Part shown: positions 6,746 through 15,762 of the stretch, piece by piece
Numbering within the stretch: the stretch's first letter is position 1
Layout of the letters: every line of letters starts with the position of its first letter
Source: an uncultured Gammaproteobacteria bacterium
GTDB taxonomy: Bacteria > Pseudomonadota > Gammaproteobacteria > Eutrophobiales > Eutrophobiaceae
Length of the DNA: 64,000 nucleotides
Direction of reading: 5' to 3'
Assembly (NCBI GenBank): GCA_958295485.1
Contig: OY282354.1
Coordinates: forward strand, 372,001 to 436,000
Program-made: the position numbers and the translations under genes
The notes under the pieces: generated by a model
Databases searched by the model: none
What the model was told of the DNA's origin: nothing
What the model saw: the letters and a program-made list of their open reading frames with translations, nothing else

Positions 6746-8530
6746 ATGCCGGATTATCTGAAATTGCAGTCGCTCAGCCCCGTCCTGAGATTTGTGGCGG
6801 CGGGCGTTATCGCGCTTTCAATGGTGGCTTGCGCTACCACGGCGGAGAAGTCGGCCGGGGTGAACGAGCTTGTCGAACCTGAGGCCGTTAATGAGGAAGT
6901 GGAAGCCACGCCGAAGATCAGCCGTATCGAACCCGTTCGTCCGAAAATAGCGCTGACAGAGGACATCCTCTACAAATTATTAGTCGCAGAATTTGCCGGG
7001 CAAAAGGGCAGGCTGGATATCTCGGTGGAAAATTACCTGGATTTGGCCCGTTCAACCAGGGACCCCAAGATCGTTGAGCGGGCTGCCCGCATCGCGGTTT
7101 ATGCCCGCGACGATGACGCCGCATTGGCGGCGGCCCGGCTATGGGTGGAGCTTGACCCGCGTAATCCCGACCCGCACCAGGTATTGGCGGTGATGCAGCT
7201 GCGCGCCGGCAACCTGGAACAGGCCGTGGCGCATTTGCAAGATATTTTTGATTATTCGAATGGAGAGATAGACCAGAAGTTATGGATGATCGCCAACATG
7301 TTAGGTCAGGAAAAAGACCGGGAAGCGGTGTTGGCTGTTATGGAGACCCTGGTTTCTTCCCGTAGTAACTCCGCCGAAGCCCTGTATGCCTTCGCCCACG
7401 TCGCCGCCAGGCTGGGTGACCTGGAGCGCTCGCGGGAATTGCTTGAAAAGACACTTGCCCTGACCCCGGGAAATGATAATGCCGCGCTCAGTTATATTTC
7501 CATCCTGCAGCGGTTGGACCGGGAACAGGAGGCAATAGCATGGCTGGAACAGAACCTGGCAAAACGCGAAGGGGATGATTTTGCCCTGAGAATGGCATAC
7601 GCAAGATTATTAACGGATGTCAGGCGATTTGATGAAGCGCGGCATCAATTCGAGCTGCTTTCCGTCCAGGCGCCGGATAACAGTGACGTGTTGTATACGC
7701 TGGGCTTGTTGCACCTGCAAGACAACCGGCTGGAGGATGCTGAAACCTTTTTTAAAAAGTTATCGGAACAGGGAAAGCTGACTGATACCGTCAATTATTA
7801 TTTAGGACGCATAGCGGAAGAAAGACAGGACTATGATGAGGCAAGCGCCTGGTATCAAGGCGTGCATAAAGGCGAAAATTATTTTGATGCCCAAGTTAAA
7901 CTTGCCCTGCTGCTCGCAAAGAAGGGGAAAGTTGAGGAGGCGCGCGCCCATCTCAATTTGATCCGGACCCAGGGGGACCAGCAGGCGATAATTTTGATCC
8001 AGGCGGAGGGTGAGTTGCTGCTAGGGGAAAAACGCTACGCTGATGCCATTGCTGTTTATGATAAAGCCCTGGAGAATGAATACAATGCCGACCTGCTTTA
8101 CGCCCGGGCCATGGCCGCGGAAAAAATCGGCAGACTGGATATATTAGAGGCTGACCTGAGAACAATACTCGAACATGAACCAGACCATGCCCAAGCCTTG
8201 AATGCACTGGGATACACCCTGGCTGATGCTACCGATCGGTACGATGAAGCCTACGAATTAATCAAGAAAGCCCTGGAAATCAACCCATCGTTTTATATTT
8301 TAGACAGCATGGGCTGGGTCCTGTATCGGCTGGGACGGTTGGATGAGGCGATTGATTATTTAAGGAAGGCGATGAGTTTAAGAGCAGACCCGGAAGTCGC
8401 CGCCCACCTGGGGGAAGTGCTGTGGGTAAACGGCGCCCGGGACGAGGCCAGGGAGGTTTGGGAATCAGCCTTGAAACTAACGCCTGAAGACGCCCGCCTG
8501 TTGGATGTCATTCAACGTTTTAATCCCTGA
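6746..8530 (+). CDS. TPR-repeat outer-membrane lipoprotein preceding lolB
   Basis: A 594-residue protein. Residues 1-29 form a lipoprotein signal ending in SMVAC, so Cys29 would be lipidated. The rest is a string of tetratricopeptide repeats from about residue 75 to 590, seen as recurring A-x-x-Y/L...A helical pairs such as NALGYTLADATDRYDEAYEL and LDSMGWVLYRLGRLDEAIDY. A strong ribosome-binding site (AGGAGA) sits just before the ATG. The same type of gene precedes lolB in Pseudomonas (PA4667 region). TPR proteins scaffold protein complexes; the partner here is unknown. An envelope-assembly role is inferred from the lipobox and location. Confidence 0.85.
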   Translation: MPDYLKLQSLSPVLRFVAAGVIALSMVACATTAEKSAGVNELVEPEAVNEEVEATPKISRIEPVRPKIALTEDILYKLLVAEFAGQKGRLDISVENYLDLARSTRDPKIVERAARIAVYARDDDAALAAARLWVELDPRNPDPHQVLAVMQLRAGNLEQAVAHLQDIFDYSNGEIDQKLWMIANMLGQEKDREAVLAVMETLVSSRSNSAEALYAFAHVAARLGDLERSRELLEKTLALTPGNDNAALSYISILQRLDREQEAIAWLEQNLAKREGDDFALRMAYARLLTDVRRFDEARHQFELLSVQAPDNSDVLYTLGLLHLQDNRLEDAETFFKKLSEQGKLTDTVNYYLGRIAEERQDYDEASAWYQGVHKGENYFDAQVKLALLLAKKGKVEEARAHLNLIRTQGDQQAIILIQAEGELLLGEKRYADAIAVYDKALENEYNADLLYARAMAAEKIGRLDILEADLRTILEHEPDHAQALNALGYTLADATDRYDEAYELIKKALEINPSFYILDSMGWVLYRLGRLDEAIDYLRKAMSLRADPEVAAHLGEVLWVNGARDEAREVWESALKLTPEDARLLDVIQRFNP

Positions 8531-8582
8531 AGCTTTTTAACCGGGGACACGGGGAAACCACCGGGCCGGTTTCAGGGAAATA

Positions 8583-9182
8583 ATGAGCGGTTTCTGTCGT
8601 GTTTTTCTTTTCATTTTCCTGGCGTTCGCGTTGTCGGCTTGTGTCCGGGCGCCCATCGAAGACAAAATAAGACCAACGTGGGAAACGCGTAAGGATAAAT
8701 TAATGCTGGTGGAAGGTTGGGATATCAAGGCAAGAATAGCAGTGAGGGCAGGCAACAATTCAGGCTCGGCCTCCTTGCGCTGGACGCAGCATAAAGATGA
8801 ATATCAAATACGTGTGATTACGCCATTCGGCGGCGGGACTCATGAGTTGATTGGCGGCGGCAATGAGGTATTGCTGCGCACTCCGGAAAATCACATTTCA
8901 CGGGCTGAAGACGCGGGGACCCTTTTACGACAACGCCTGGGTTGGTGGCTACCTGTCTCCGGCCTGGCTTACTGGGTGAGAGGGATTCCGGCGCCGGCGT
9001 TTCACGTCGATACGTTATTGCTGGATGAGGAAAACAGGCTGAGCGCATTGAACCAGGCCGGTTGGTCCATACGATACAAAAACTATGTCGAGGTTGACGG
9101 ACACAGTATGCCGGGCAAACTTGACCTGCAGAATGATCGTATTCGTATCCGCGTGTCGATAAGAGAGTGGAATTTACCCTGA
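8583..9182 (+). CDS. lolB: Outer-membrane lipoprotein receptor LolB
   Basis: A 199-residue lipoprotein with signal peptide and lipobox LSAC (Cys20). The central region has the LolB pattern of short beta strands: GWDIKARIAVRAGNNSGSASLRW, then YQIRVITPFGGGTHEL (about 78-93), and the LGWWLPVSGLAYWVRGIP stretch (about 119-136) that is characteristic of the family. LolB takes lipoproteins from the periplasmic carrier LolA and inserts them in the outer membrane. Its stop overlaps the ispE start by one base (TGATG), so the two are co-translated, as is common in gammaproteobacteria. Confidence 0.95.
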   Translation: MSGFCRVFLFIFLAFALSACVRAPIEDKIRPTWETRKDKLMLVEGWDIKARIAVRAGNNSGSASLRWTQHKDEYQIRVITPFGGGTHELIGGGNEVLLRTPENHISRAEDAGTLLRQRLGWWLPVSGLAYWVRGIPAPAFHVDTLLLDEENRLSALNQAGWSIRYKNYVEVDGHSMPGKLDLQNDRIRIRVSIREWNLP

Positions 9183-10018
9183 TGTCGGCGCAATACTGGC
9201 CGGCGCCGGCGAAAATAAACCATTTCCTGCATATCATCGGACGCCGGGATGATGGTTACCACCTGCTGCAAACAGTATTTCAGTTCTTAGACCTGGCGGA
9301 CGAATTACGGATTTCCGTGACCGGGGATGGCCGGATCAGGTGTGAACGCAATTATGCCCAGGTACCGGAGCAGACAGATTTGGTCTTCAGGGCGGCCAAA
9401 GCGCTGCAAAAGATCAGCGGTCATTCCAGGGGCGCGGAAATTCACGTGAATAAAAAAATACCCATCGGTGGTGGGTTGGGTGGCGGCAGCTCGGATGCGG
9501 CGACGACCCTGACAGCATTGAATCACCTGTGGGGAACAGGTTTGTCAACCGGGCAATTGGCCGGGATAGGTTTGACCTTGGGGGCTGACGTTCCGGTATT
9601 CATACACGGGTTTGCCGCTTGGGCGGAGGGCGTGGGAGAGCGCCTGGAACCTGTGGAACTGCCGGAAAACTGGTATTTGCTGATCTATCCCAACCGTCAT
9701 GTCGCCACCGCGGAGGTATTCAACGCCCCCGGTTTAACGCGCAATACACCGGCGATCACAATGCGCGACTTCCTCGAGGGGAACTGCCGGAATGATTGCG
9801 AGCCGGTTGTCCGAAAAGCCTGCCCGGAAGTGAGCGCGGCGCTGGACTGGCTCAATGAACGCGCCGAGGCGAAATTGTCAGGCGCCGGGGCAAGTATATT
9901 CTCCGCATTTGAGGAAAAAGACGAAGCAAGGGGTATCTTGGCCGAATTACCGAAAAAGTGGCGGGGATTTATAGCCAGGGGATGCAACCGCTCCCCGCTT
10001 TTAGCCAGCCAGGCTTAG
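9182..10018 (+). CDS. ispE: 4-diphosphocytidyl-2-C-methyl-D-erythritol kinase IspE
   Basis: A GHMP-family kinase of 278 residues. The start MSAQYWPAPAKINHFLHI carries the PAPAKIN motif with the catalytic-region Lys. The ATP-binding glycine loop PIGGGLGGGSSDAAT lies at about residue 92-106 and the C-terminal SGAGASIF at about 233. It phosphorylates CDP-methylerythritol in the MEP isoprenoid pathway. The ATG at 9182 overlaps the lolB stop (TGATG); an alternative ATG at 9167 would add five residues and is less likely. Another MEP gene, ispG, which often sits beside hisS, is absent from that position in this window. Confidence 0.95.
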   Translation: MSAQYWPAPAKINHFLHIIGRRDDGYHLLQTVFQFLDLADELRISVTGDGRIRCERNYAQVPEQTDLVFRAAKALQKISGHSRGAEIHVNKKIPIGGGLGGGSSDAATTLTALNHLWGTGLSTGQLAGIGLTLGADVPVFIHGFAAWAEGVGERLEPVELPENWYLLIYPNRHVATAEVFNAPGLTRNTPAITMRDFLEGNCRNDCEPVVRKACPEVSAALDWLNERAEAKLSGAGASIFSAFEEKDEARGILAELPKKWRGFIARGCNRSPLLASQA

Positions 10019-10070
10019 CCCGGCGCAGTCATTTTCAGACAGTAGGTCCGGCGCTTGGATTTTAATCATT

Positions 10071-10096
10071 TTGCCCTTTATTACGTGTGGTATACT
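10071..10096 (+). promoter_or_regulatory. Possible promoter for the tRNA-Gln/prs unit
   Basis: A good -10 hexamer TATACT lies at 10091-10096. The best -35-like element is TTGCCC at 10071-10076, but the spacing is only 14 bases, so the assignment is weak. It lies in the 165-base gap between ispE and the tRNA gene. Confidence 0.3.
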
Positions 10097-10183
10097 TCAG
10101 GCTTCGGCGGCAGTTCTTCGTTGAAACTACTTTTTCAAGATCAACGTTATACGGGAGTCTGTTGATATTTTCTTATTTTAGAG

Positions 10184-10258
10184 TGGGGCGTGGCCAAGTG
10201 GTAAGGCACAGGGTTTTGATCCCTGCATTCCCAGGTTCGAATCCTGGCGCCCCAGCCA
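10184..10258 (+). tRNA. tRNA-Gln (anticodon TTG)
   Basis: A 75-base cloverleaf. The acceptor TGGGGCG (10184-10190) pairs with CGCCCCA (10248-10254); an anticodon stem CAGGG/CCCTG encloses loop TTTTGAT with anticodon TTG; the T-arm is CCAGG TTCGAAT CCTGG. The discriminator G and CCA are encoded (10255-10258). It sits immediately before prs, the same place as in Pseudomonas. Confidence 0.97.
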
Positions 10259-10278
10259 CACAGTAAGCAAAGAAAACA

Positions 10279-11232
10279 ATGTCATTGGTTAATGTAATAC
10301 TGTTCTCCGGCAACGCCAATCCGGGATTGTCAGCAGAAGTTGCCGGACACTTGAATTTGCCCTTGGGCAAAATCAATGTGGGACGCTTCAGTGACGGTGA
10401 AGTCATGGTTGAGATCGCAGAAAACGTCCGCGGGCGCGATGTATTCATACTGCAATCTTTATGTATGCCTGCCAATGATAATTTAATGGAATTGCTGATC
10501 ATGGCTGATGCGTTGAGAAGAGCGTCGGCAGCCAGGATTACCGCGGTAATCCCATATATGGGTTATGCCCGCCAGGACCGCAGGCCGAGGTCTGCCAGGG
10601 TGCCGATAACGGCGAAGGTCGTGGCAGACATGATAAGCGTACCTGGCATAAGCAGGGTATTGACGGTAGATCTTCACGCTGATCAAATCCAGGGCTTTTT
10701 TGATATGCCGTTGGATAATGTCTATGCCTCGCCCGTGTTGTTGGGTGATATATGGAAACACAAGTATGAAAAGCAAATCGTCGTGTCACCCGACGTGGGC
10801 GGCGTGGTAAGGGCGCGCGCCATAGCGAAACGACTGGATGATACGGATTTGGCCATTATCGATAAAAGGCGGCCAAACCCGAATGAGTCCGAGGTGATGA
10901 ACATCATCGGTGACGTCAGTGACAGGACTTGTATCATTGTTGATGACATGGTGGATACAGCCGGCACGCTATGCAGCGCATCGAGCGCATTGAAAGATTT
11001 CGGCGCCACACGAGTGGTTGCATACTGTACACACCCGGTGTTGTCAGGCAAGGCGCTGGATAATATCAACGCGTCAAAATTAGATGAGTTGGTGATAACC
11101 GATACAATCCCTTTGAGTGAAACAGCTGCTGAATGTAATAAAATCCGTAAGCTCAGTGTTGCCACGATGCTGGCAGAAAGCATTCGTCGGATTTCAGAGG
11201 GAGAATCACTGAGCTCGATGTTCATAGATTGA
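10279..11232 (+). CDS. prs: Ribose-phosphate pyrophosphokinase (PRPP synthetase)
   Basis: A 317-residue enzyme of normal family length. Class I PRPP synthetase motifs are complete: GRFSDGE (about 36-42), the ATP-region YARQDR (about 95-100), the metal site [13 protein letters not shown] (about 129-141), the catalytic-loop PNPNESEV, and the PRPP-binding [10 protein letters not shown] (about 219-228). It makes PRPP for purine, pyrimidine, His, Trp and NAD synthesis, so it also supplies the trpD reaction encoded nearby. It follows tRNA-Gln by 20 bases and is probably cotranscribed with it. Confidence 0.97.
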   Translation: MSLVNVILFSGNANPGLSAEVAGHLNLPLGKINVGRFSDGEVMVEIAENVRGRDVFILQSLCMPANDNLMELLIMADALRRASAARITAVIPYMGYARQDRRPRSARVPITAKVVADMISVPGISRVLTVDLHADQIQGFFDMPLDNVYASPVLLGDIWKHKYEKQIVVSPDVGGVVRARAIAKRLDDTDLAIIDKRRPNPNESEVMNIIGDVSDRTCIIVDDMVDTAGTLCSASSALKDFGATRVVAYCTHPVLSGKALDNINASKLDELVITDTIPLSETAAECNKIRKLSVATMLAESIRRISEGESLSSMFID

Positions 11233-11309
11233 AGCGACCGGCCCGATTTCCTGCTCGCGGGGCAAGCCCCCGTGAACGTATCCCTTAATAGAAACACAGG
11301 AGTTGTAAA

Positions 11310-11999
11310 ATGCAAGCACATGAACTTAATGCAGAACCGCGAGACGACGTGGGGAAGGGCGCAAGCCGCCGTCTGCGTCGTTCCGGCAGAATCCCCGGCG
11401 TTGTTTATGGGACGAAAAAAGCGGCGCAGTCCATCTCATTGTCACATGATGAGATTTTACATCAATTGGAACGCGAAGCGTTCTACTCCAGCATCCTGAC
11501 CATAAACATCAACGGTGAAAGTGAGAAGGTGGTAATAAAAGATTTACAAAGACATCCTTTCAAACTGGATATTTTACATGTTGATTTTCAGCGTATTGAC
11601 GAAAAACAAAAAATCACGATGCGGGTTCCCATACATTTTCTCAACGAATATCAATGTGTTGGCGTCAGGACAGGCGGTGGTATCGTGAGTCGTATCATGA
11701 CCGAGCTGGAAATAAGTTGCCTGCCTAAAGATCTGCCGGAGTATATTGAAGTGGACCTGATAGATATAGACGTGGGTGAATCCGTGCATCTCAGTGACAT
11801 CACACTGCCGCAAGGGGTGGAGTTCTATGCGTTGCAACACGGCGGCGATGCGACGAGACCGGTAGTATCCGTGAATGTGCCCAGGGTAGTGGAGGAACCT
11901 GAAGATATGGCTGAAGAGGTTGAGGAAACTACTGAAGCCTTGGCAGAGGACAAAGCGGCGGCCGATCAATCTTCCACCGAAGACAGCAGGGAAGGATAA
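11310..11999 (+). CDS. rplY: 50S ribosomal protein L25 (general stress protein Ctc form)
   Basis: A 229-residue long-form bL25 with an N-terminal 5S-rRNA-binding domain (EPRDDVGKGASRRLRRSGRIPGVVYG, about 9-34) and a C-terminal CTC/TL5 domain, ending in an acidic, disordered tail (about 190-229). It binds 5S rRNA in the central protuberance of the large subunit. A GGAG ribosome-binding site lies about 11 bases upstream. A GC-rich hairpin (CGGGG...CCCCG, about 11260-11275) between prs and this gene could attenuate readthrough, though no T run follows. Confidence 0.95.
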   Translation: MQAHELNAEPRDDVGKGASRRLRRSGRIPGVVYGTKKAAQSISLSHDEILHQLEREAFYSSILTININGESEKVVIKDLQRHPFKLDILHVDFQRIDEKQKITMRVPIHFLNEYQCVGVRTGGGIVSRIMTELEISCLPKDLPEYIEVDLIDIDVGESVHLSDITLPQGVEFYALQHGGDATRPVVSVNVPRVVEEPEDMAEEVEETTEALAEDKAAADQSSTEDSREG

Positions 12000-12017
12000 T
12001 CTTTTATTCAGGCACGC

Positions 12018-12668
12018 GTGCCGACTCGATTAAAACTCATTGCGGGCCTGGGTAATCCAGGCCCTGATTATTCGGCGACGCGACATAATGTCGGATTTTG
12101 GTTTGTTGACAGGATCGCTGAGCAGTATCAAAGTCAATTTACCTCAGATAAAAAATTTTTCGGCGAACTCACCCGGCTCGCCGCCCCCGGTATTGATTGC
12201 CGGCTGTTTAAACCATCAACCTTCATGAATGCAAGCGGCCGCGCGCTTCAGGCCATCACCGGTTATTACAATATCAATTGTGCGGACATATTAATTGTCC
12301 ATGATGAAATAGACCTCGATGTCGGCACGATTCGACTGAAAAAGGGTGGCGGTCACGGCGGGCACAACGGCTTGCGGGACATCAGTGAAAAATTAGGCGC
12401 CGCGGATTACCAGAGACTGAGAATAGGCGTGAGTCACCCGGGTGATAAAACCGGGGTGACGGCACACGTATTAAGTCGTCCCGGCAGTGAGGATGCGGGG
12501 TTGATTAACGCGGCGATACAAAGAGGCATGGAGGTATTGCCCCTGCTGTTTGCCGGTGAACTCGACAAGGCGATGACCCGGCTGCACACCAACCCGGAAC
12601 CGACCGGACAGGGCAGGAACCGGTTTGAAACCCGTCCCTGCCATGACCTGGCTGATGACTTGAAATAA
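12018..12668 (+). CDS. pth: Peptidyl-tRNA hydrolase
   Basis: A 216-residue protein starting at GTG (12018), 18 bases after rplY. It has the family signatures IAGLGNPGPDYSATRHNVGFWFVD (with the catalytic His in RHNVG, about residue 23), FKPSTFMNASG (about 63-73) and the catalytic Asp region LIVHDEIDL with KKGGGHGGHNGLRD (about 108-121). It recycles peptidyl-tRNA released by stalled ribosomes. The last 25 residues or so (from about EPTGQGRN) extend beyond the usual length and are of low complexity. Only 3 bases separate the stop from ychF. Confidence 0.95.
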   Translation: MPTRLKLIAGLGNPGPDYSATRHNVGFWFVDRIAEQYQSQFTSDKKFFGELTRLAAPGIDCRLFKPSTFMNASGRALQAITGYYNINCADILIVHDEIDLDVGTIRLKKGGGHGGHNGLRDISEKLGAADYQRLRIGVSHPGDKTGVTAHVLSRPGSEDAGLINAAIQRGMEVLPLLFAGELDKAMTRLHTNPEPTGQGRNRFETRPCHDLADDLK

Positions 12669-12671
12669 AGA

Positions 12672-13763
12672 ATGGGATTCAAATGCGGGATTGTCGGGTT
12701 GCCTAACGTAGGTAAATCCACCTTGTTCAATGCCTTGACCAGCGCCGGGGTCGGCGCTGAAAATTATCCTTTTTGCACCATTGACCCCAATATCGGCGTT
12801 GTTCCCGTGCCTGACCCCCGCTTGCTGGCTATTGCCGCCATTGTCAGGCCGGAACAGGTGGTTTATGCCCACGTGGAATTTGTTGATATCGCCGGCCTGG
12901 TGAAGGGGGCGTCAAAAGGCGAAGGGCTTGGCAACCAATTCCTCGGCTACATCCGTGAAACAAACGCCATTGCCCAGGTCGTCCGCTGTTTTGAGGATGA
13001 CAATATTGTCCACGTCAACGGCAAGGTGGACCCGGTTGCCGACCTCGAGGTGATTAACGCGGAATTGTGCCTGGCTGATCAGGAGACCCTGGAGCGGGCT
13101 TTGCAGAAGGCCGGTAAAATGATAAAAAGCGGGGATAAGGAAGCAATCAGGAAGCAGCGCCTGCTCGAGATGTTGTTATCCCATATTGATGAAGGCGCGC
13201 CTGTCAGGACGTTACAGTTAAAGCCGGATGAACGGCAAATGCTGCAGGACTTGCACTTGTTAACAGCGAAGCCGAATTTGTATATCGCCAACGTGGAAGA
13301 GGCTGGTACCGCATCCAATCGATGGTTGGCGGCATTAACGAAGCGGGCTGAGGCGGATGGTTGCCGCCTCCTCGTCATATCCGCCGCCATTGAAGCGGAA
13401 ATGGCAGAGCTCGATGAGGCTGACAGAAAGGAATTTCTGCGCGATTTGGGTCTGTCTGAACCCGGGTTGCACCGTTTGATTCGAGCAGGATATGAGTTGC
13501 TTGGCTTGCATACCTTTTTTACGACGGAACACAAAAAAGCCCGAGCCTGGACTATCAGAAAGGGCGCCAACGCCGCCCAGGCCGCCGGCGTCATTCATAC
13601 GGATTTCGAGAGAGGGTTTATTCGTGCGGAAGTCATCGGCCATGATGATTTTATCGAATGCAAGGGCGAACAAGGCGCAAAAGACGCAGGTAAATGGCGG
13701 TTGGAAGGCAAGGAATATATTGTCGCCGATGGCGACGTCGTGTTGTTTCACTTTCATGTCTGA
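12672..13763 (+). CDS. ychF: Redox-regulated ribosome-binding ATPase YchF/OLA1
   Basis: A 363-residue Obg-family P-loop protein. The G1 motif GLPNVGKST is at about residue 9-17; [20 protein letters not shown] (about 73-92) is the G3/switch II region. The altered G4 in the family (NVEE in place of NKxD, here YIANVEEAG) explains ATP preference. A TGS domain at the C-terminus ends [13 protein letters not shown]. It binds ribosomes and is linked to stress control of translation. Its place after pth is conserved across gammaproteobacteria. Confidence 0.96.
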   Translation: MGFKCGIVGLPNVGKSTLFNALTSAGVGAENYPFCTIDPNIGVVPVPDPRLLAIAAIVRPEQVVYAHVEFVDIAGLVKGASKGEGLGNQFLGYIRETNAIAQVVRCFEDDNIVHVNGKVDPVADLEVINAELCLADQETLERALQKAGKMIKSGDKEAIRKQRLLEMLLSHIDEGAPVRTLQLKPDERQMLQDLHLLTAKPNLYIANVEEAGTASNRWLAALTKRAEADGCRLLVISAAIEAEMAELDEADRKEFLRDLGLSEPGLHRLIRAGYELLGLHTFFTTEHKKARAWTIRKGANAAQAAGVIHTDFERGFIRAEVIGHDDFIECKGEQGAKDAGKWRLEGKEYIVADGDVVLFHFHV

Positions 13764-13775
13764 GGGCGGAAGCCA

Positions 13776-14417
13776 ATGGATCATTTGAATTTACGCCACA
13801 GCTTGATTGCTGCCGCCCGATCCCTGCAAGAAAATCAATTAGGCGTCGGTACCGCCGGCAACCTCAGCGCCAGGATTGAGCAGGGCTATTTGATCACGCC
13901 GACCGGCGTGGATTATGAGATATTGAAACCTGCTGATATCGTCGGCATGGACTTGCGCGGCAATGCGGCTGAAGGTGATTTGATACCTTCCAGCGAATGG
14001 CGGTTCCACCAGGATATTTATGTCAACCGGACTGATGCCGGCGCCATTGTTCATACCCATTCACCCTACGCTACGGCGCTGGCGTGCACCCGCCAGGACC
14101 TCCCCGCGTTTCACTATATGGTTGCCGGCGCCGGTGGCACGACCGTTCGTTGCGCCGAATACGCCACGTTCGGCACCCAGGCATTATCCGATCATGCGTT
14201 GGCTGCATTAGCGGGTCGTCATGCTTGCCTGTTAGCCAATCATGGGGTAATTGCGTTGGGTGAGAACCTTGCTGCCGCCTTTAAGCTGGCGCAGCTTGTG
14301 GAAGAACTTGCCAGGCAGTACACGCTTAGCCGGATGATGGGTTCGCCGGTATTATTAGATGATGCTGAAATGGAAATCAACCTGGAAAAATTCAAAGACT
14401 ATGGGAGGCAGGAATAA
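13776..14417 (+). CDS. Class II aldolase/adducin family protein (FucA-like)
   Basis: A 213-residue protein with the zinc site of class II fuculose/rhamnulose-phosphate aldolases: HTHS (about 92-95) and a third His in ANHGVIA (about 153-159), plus a Glu in SSEWRFH (about residue 70-76) equivalent to the catalytic acid. N-terminal GVGTAGNLSAR binds phosphate in the family. It could cleave a sugar phosphate or act as a decarboxylase or methylthioribulose-phosphate dehydratase-like enzyme; substrate cannot be decided. It starts 12 bases after ychF. Confidence 0.8.
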   Translation: MDHLNLRHSLIAAARSLQENQLGVGTAGNLSARIEQGYLITPTGVDYEILKPADIVGMDLRGNAAEGDLIPSSEWRFHQDIYVNRTDAGAIVHTHSPYATALACTRQDLPAFHYMVAGAGGTTVRCAEYATFGTQALSDHALAALAGRHACLLANHGVIALGENLAAAFKLAQLVEELARQYTLSRMMGSPVLLDDAEMEINLEKFKDYGRQE

Positions 14418-14484
14418 TGCTTGATAAGTCTTTTGCCGGCATTTTCAATTTCGCATTCCCGTTTATTATCGGTCCTTGAGCGGG

Positions 14485-15237
14485 ATGGAAATTTGGCAAT
14501 ACGGCATGTTTTTACTCATCGGCATCGTTGTCGGTTTCGTGAATGTCATGGTGGGGGGCGGGTCACTGTTGAGCATCCCGGTCATGCTGTTCATGGGTGT
14601 CCCGGGACCTGTCGCCAATGGCACTAATCGCATTGGGATACTTGCGCAGATGGTTACGGCAGTCGCTACGTTTTTCAGGAAAGGCTACTCCGATTTCAAA
14701 TTGAGTTTAACCCTTGCCCTTGCCGCGCTCCCCGGGGCGGTAATAGGCGCCTACAGCGGAACCCATCTCGAAGGCGTTTGGTTTAATCGCGTCGTGGCGG
14801 CGATCATGATTATCGTTATGTTGAGCATGATAATTAAAAGAGAAGGCGCGGCCCATGCTCAGGTGTCATCGGAAAAACCGAAACGCCTGCTGCTTGCCCA
14901 TGCGCTTATGCTCATCCTGGGATTTTATGGGGGTTTTATCCAGATCGGGGCCGGTTTACTGCTTATGCCGCTCTTGCAGAAAACACTTGGCTTGGACCTG
15001 GTCAGCGTCAACATGCACAAAGCATTCATCGTTGGAACCTATACCATAGCCGCTTTAATTGTGTTCGCCTGGCGGGTGGAGATTTTCTGGGTTTTAGGGA
15101 TCAGTCTGGCCATAGGCCATTCTATCGGCGCATGGTTAAGCGCACAGGTCCAGGTAAGCAAGGGTGAGGGAGTGGTTAAATTGGTATTGAATATCGTGCT
15201 GACGCTGTTCATCGTCAAATTGTTATTCTTCAGTTGA
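14485..15237 (+). CDS. TauE/SafE (TSUP) family membrane permease
   Basis: About 250 residues with eight or so hydrophobic segments and the two TSUP half-repeat signatures: VGFVNVMVGGGSLLSIPVML (about 12-31) and GFYGGFIQIGAGLLLMPLLQ (about 150-170). The family exports or imports sulfonates, sulfite and other organic anions. The ATG at 14485 is preferred over a TTG nine bases upstream. It is 67 bases after the aldolase gene and 24 bases before a zinc-ribbon gene, so the three may form one unit. No substrate can be inferred from the sequence. Confidence 0.85.
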   Translation: MEIWQYGMFLLIGIVVGFVNVMVGGGSLLSIPVMLFMGVPGPVANGTNRIGILAQMVTAVATFFRKGYSDFKLSLTLALAALPGAVIGAYSGTHLEGVWFNRVVAAIMIIVMLSMIIKREGAAHAQVSSEKPKRLLLAHALMLILGFYGGFIQIGAGLLLMPLLQKTLGLDLVSVNMHKAFIVGTYTIAALIVFAWRVEIFWVLGISLAIGHSIGAWLSAQVQVSKGEGVVKLVLNIVLTLFIVKLLFFS

Positions 15238-15261
15238 TTTTCATAATGACAATACCAGGAG

Positions 15262-15666
15262 ATGGTTAAACCCGAAGACCTGCAATGCTGGAAATGCGGC
15301 GCCGGCCTGGATTATTTAATCATGCCGTTGTCCAGGACCGCCCATTGCAAGGCCTGTGATGCTGCCATTCACGTTTGTTTGATGTGCCGGTTTTATGATC
15401 CACGGGTGGCGAAGAAATGCCGGGAGCCCATCGCCGATGAAGTAAAGGACAAGGACAGGCCGAATTTTTGTGATTATCTTGAATTGAACCCCGCTGCCTG
15501 CAATCCCGGGGATGCCTCGGAGGCCAATGCGGCAAGGTCCGACCTGCAAGCCTTGTTCGGCTTGGAAAGCGACGATGATTCGACCGGCCAGGATGTCGAG
15601 CTTTCCCAGGCAGAAAAATCCAGACAACAATTGGAAGAACTGTTTGGTTTAAAGAAAGATGACTGA
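15262..15666 (+). CDS. Small zinc-ribbon protein of unknown function
   Basis: A 134-residue soluble protein. The N-terminal half has paired cysteines CWKC (about 9-12), CKAC (about 30-33) and CLMC (about 39-42), followed by KKCRE and NFCDYLE, consistent with one or two zinc-binding sites. The C-terminal half is acidic with two similar segments, RSDLQALFGLESDD and RQQLEELFGLKKDD, that look like a short linear motif in duplicate. No characterised family is recognised. The duplicate LFGL motif suggests a docking peptide. Confidence 0.65.
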   Translation: MVKPEDLQCWKCGAGLDYLIMPLSRTAHCKACDAAIHVCLMCRFYDPRVAKKCREPIADEVKDKDRPNFCDYLELNPAACNPGDASEANAARSDLQALFGLESDDDSTGQDVELSQAEKSRQQLEELFGLKKDD

Positions 15667-15762
15667 TTAATGACAATTTTTAATAAAAGACATAGCCTTT
15701 TCCATGATCCTGCTGTCCGGGCTTTTAAGATCATCCGGGGTGGTAAAATGCGGGCCGCCGTT

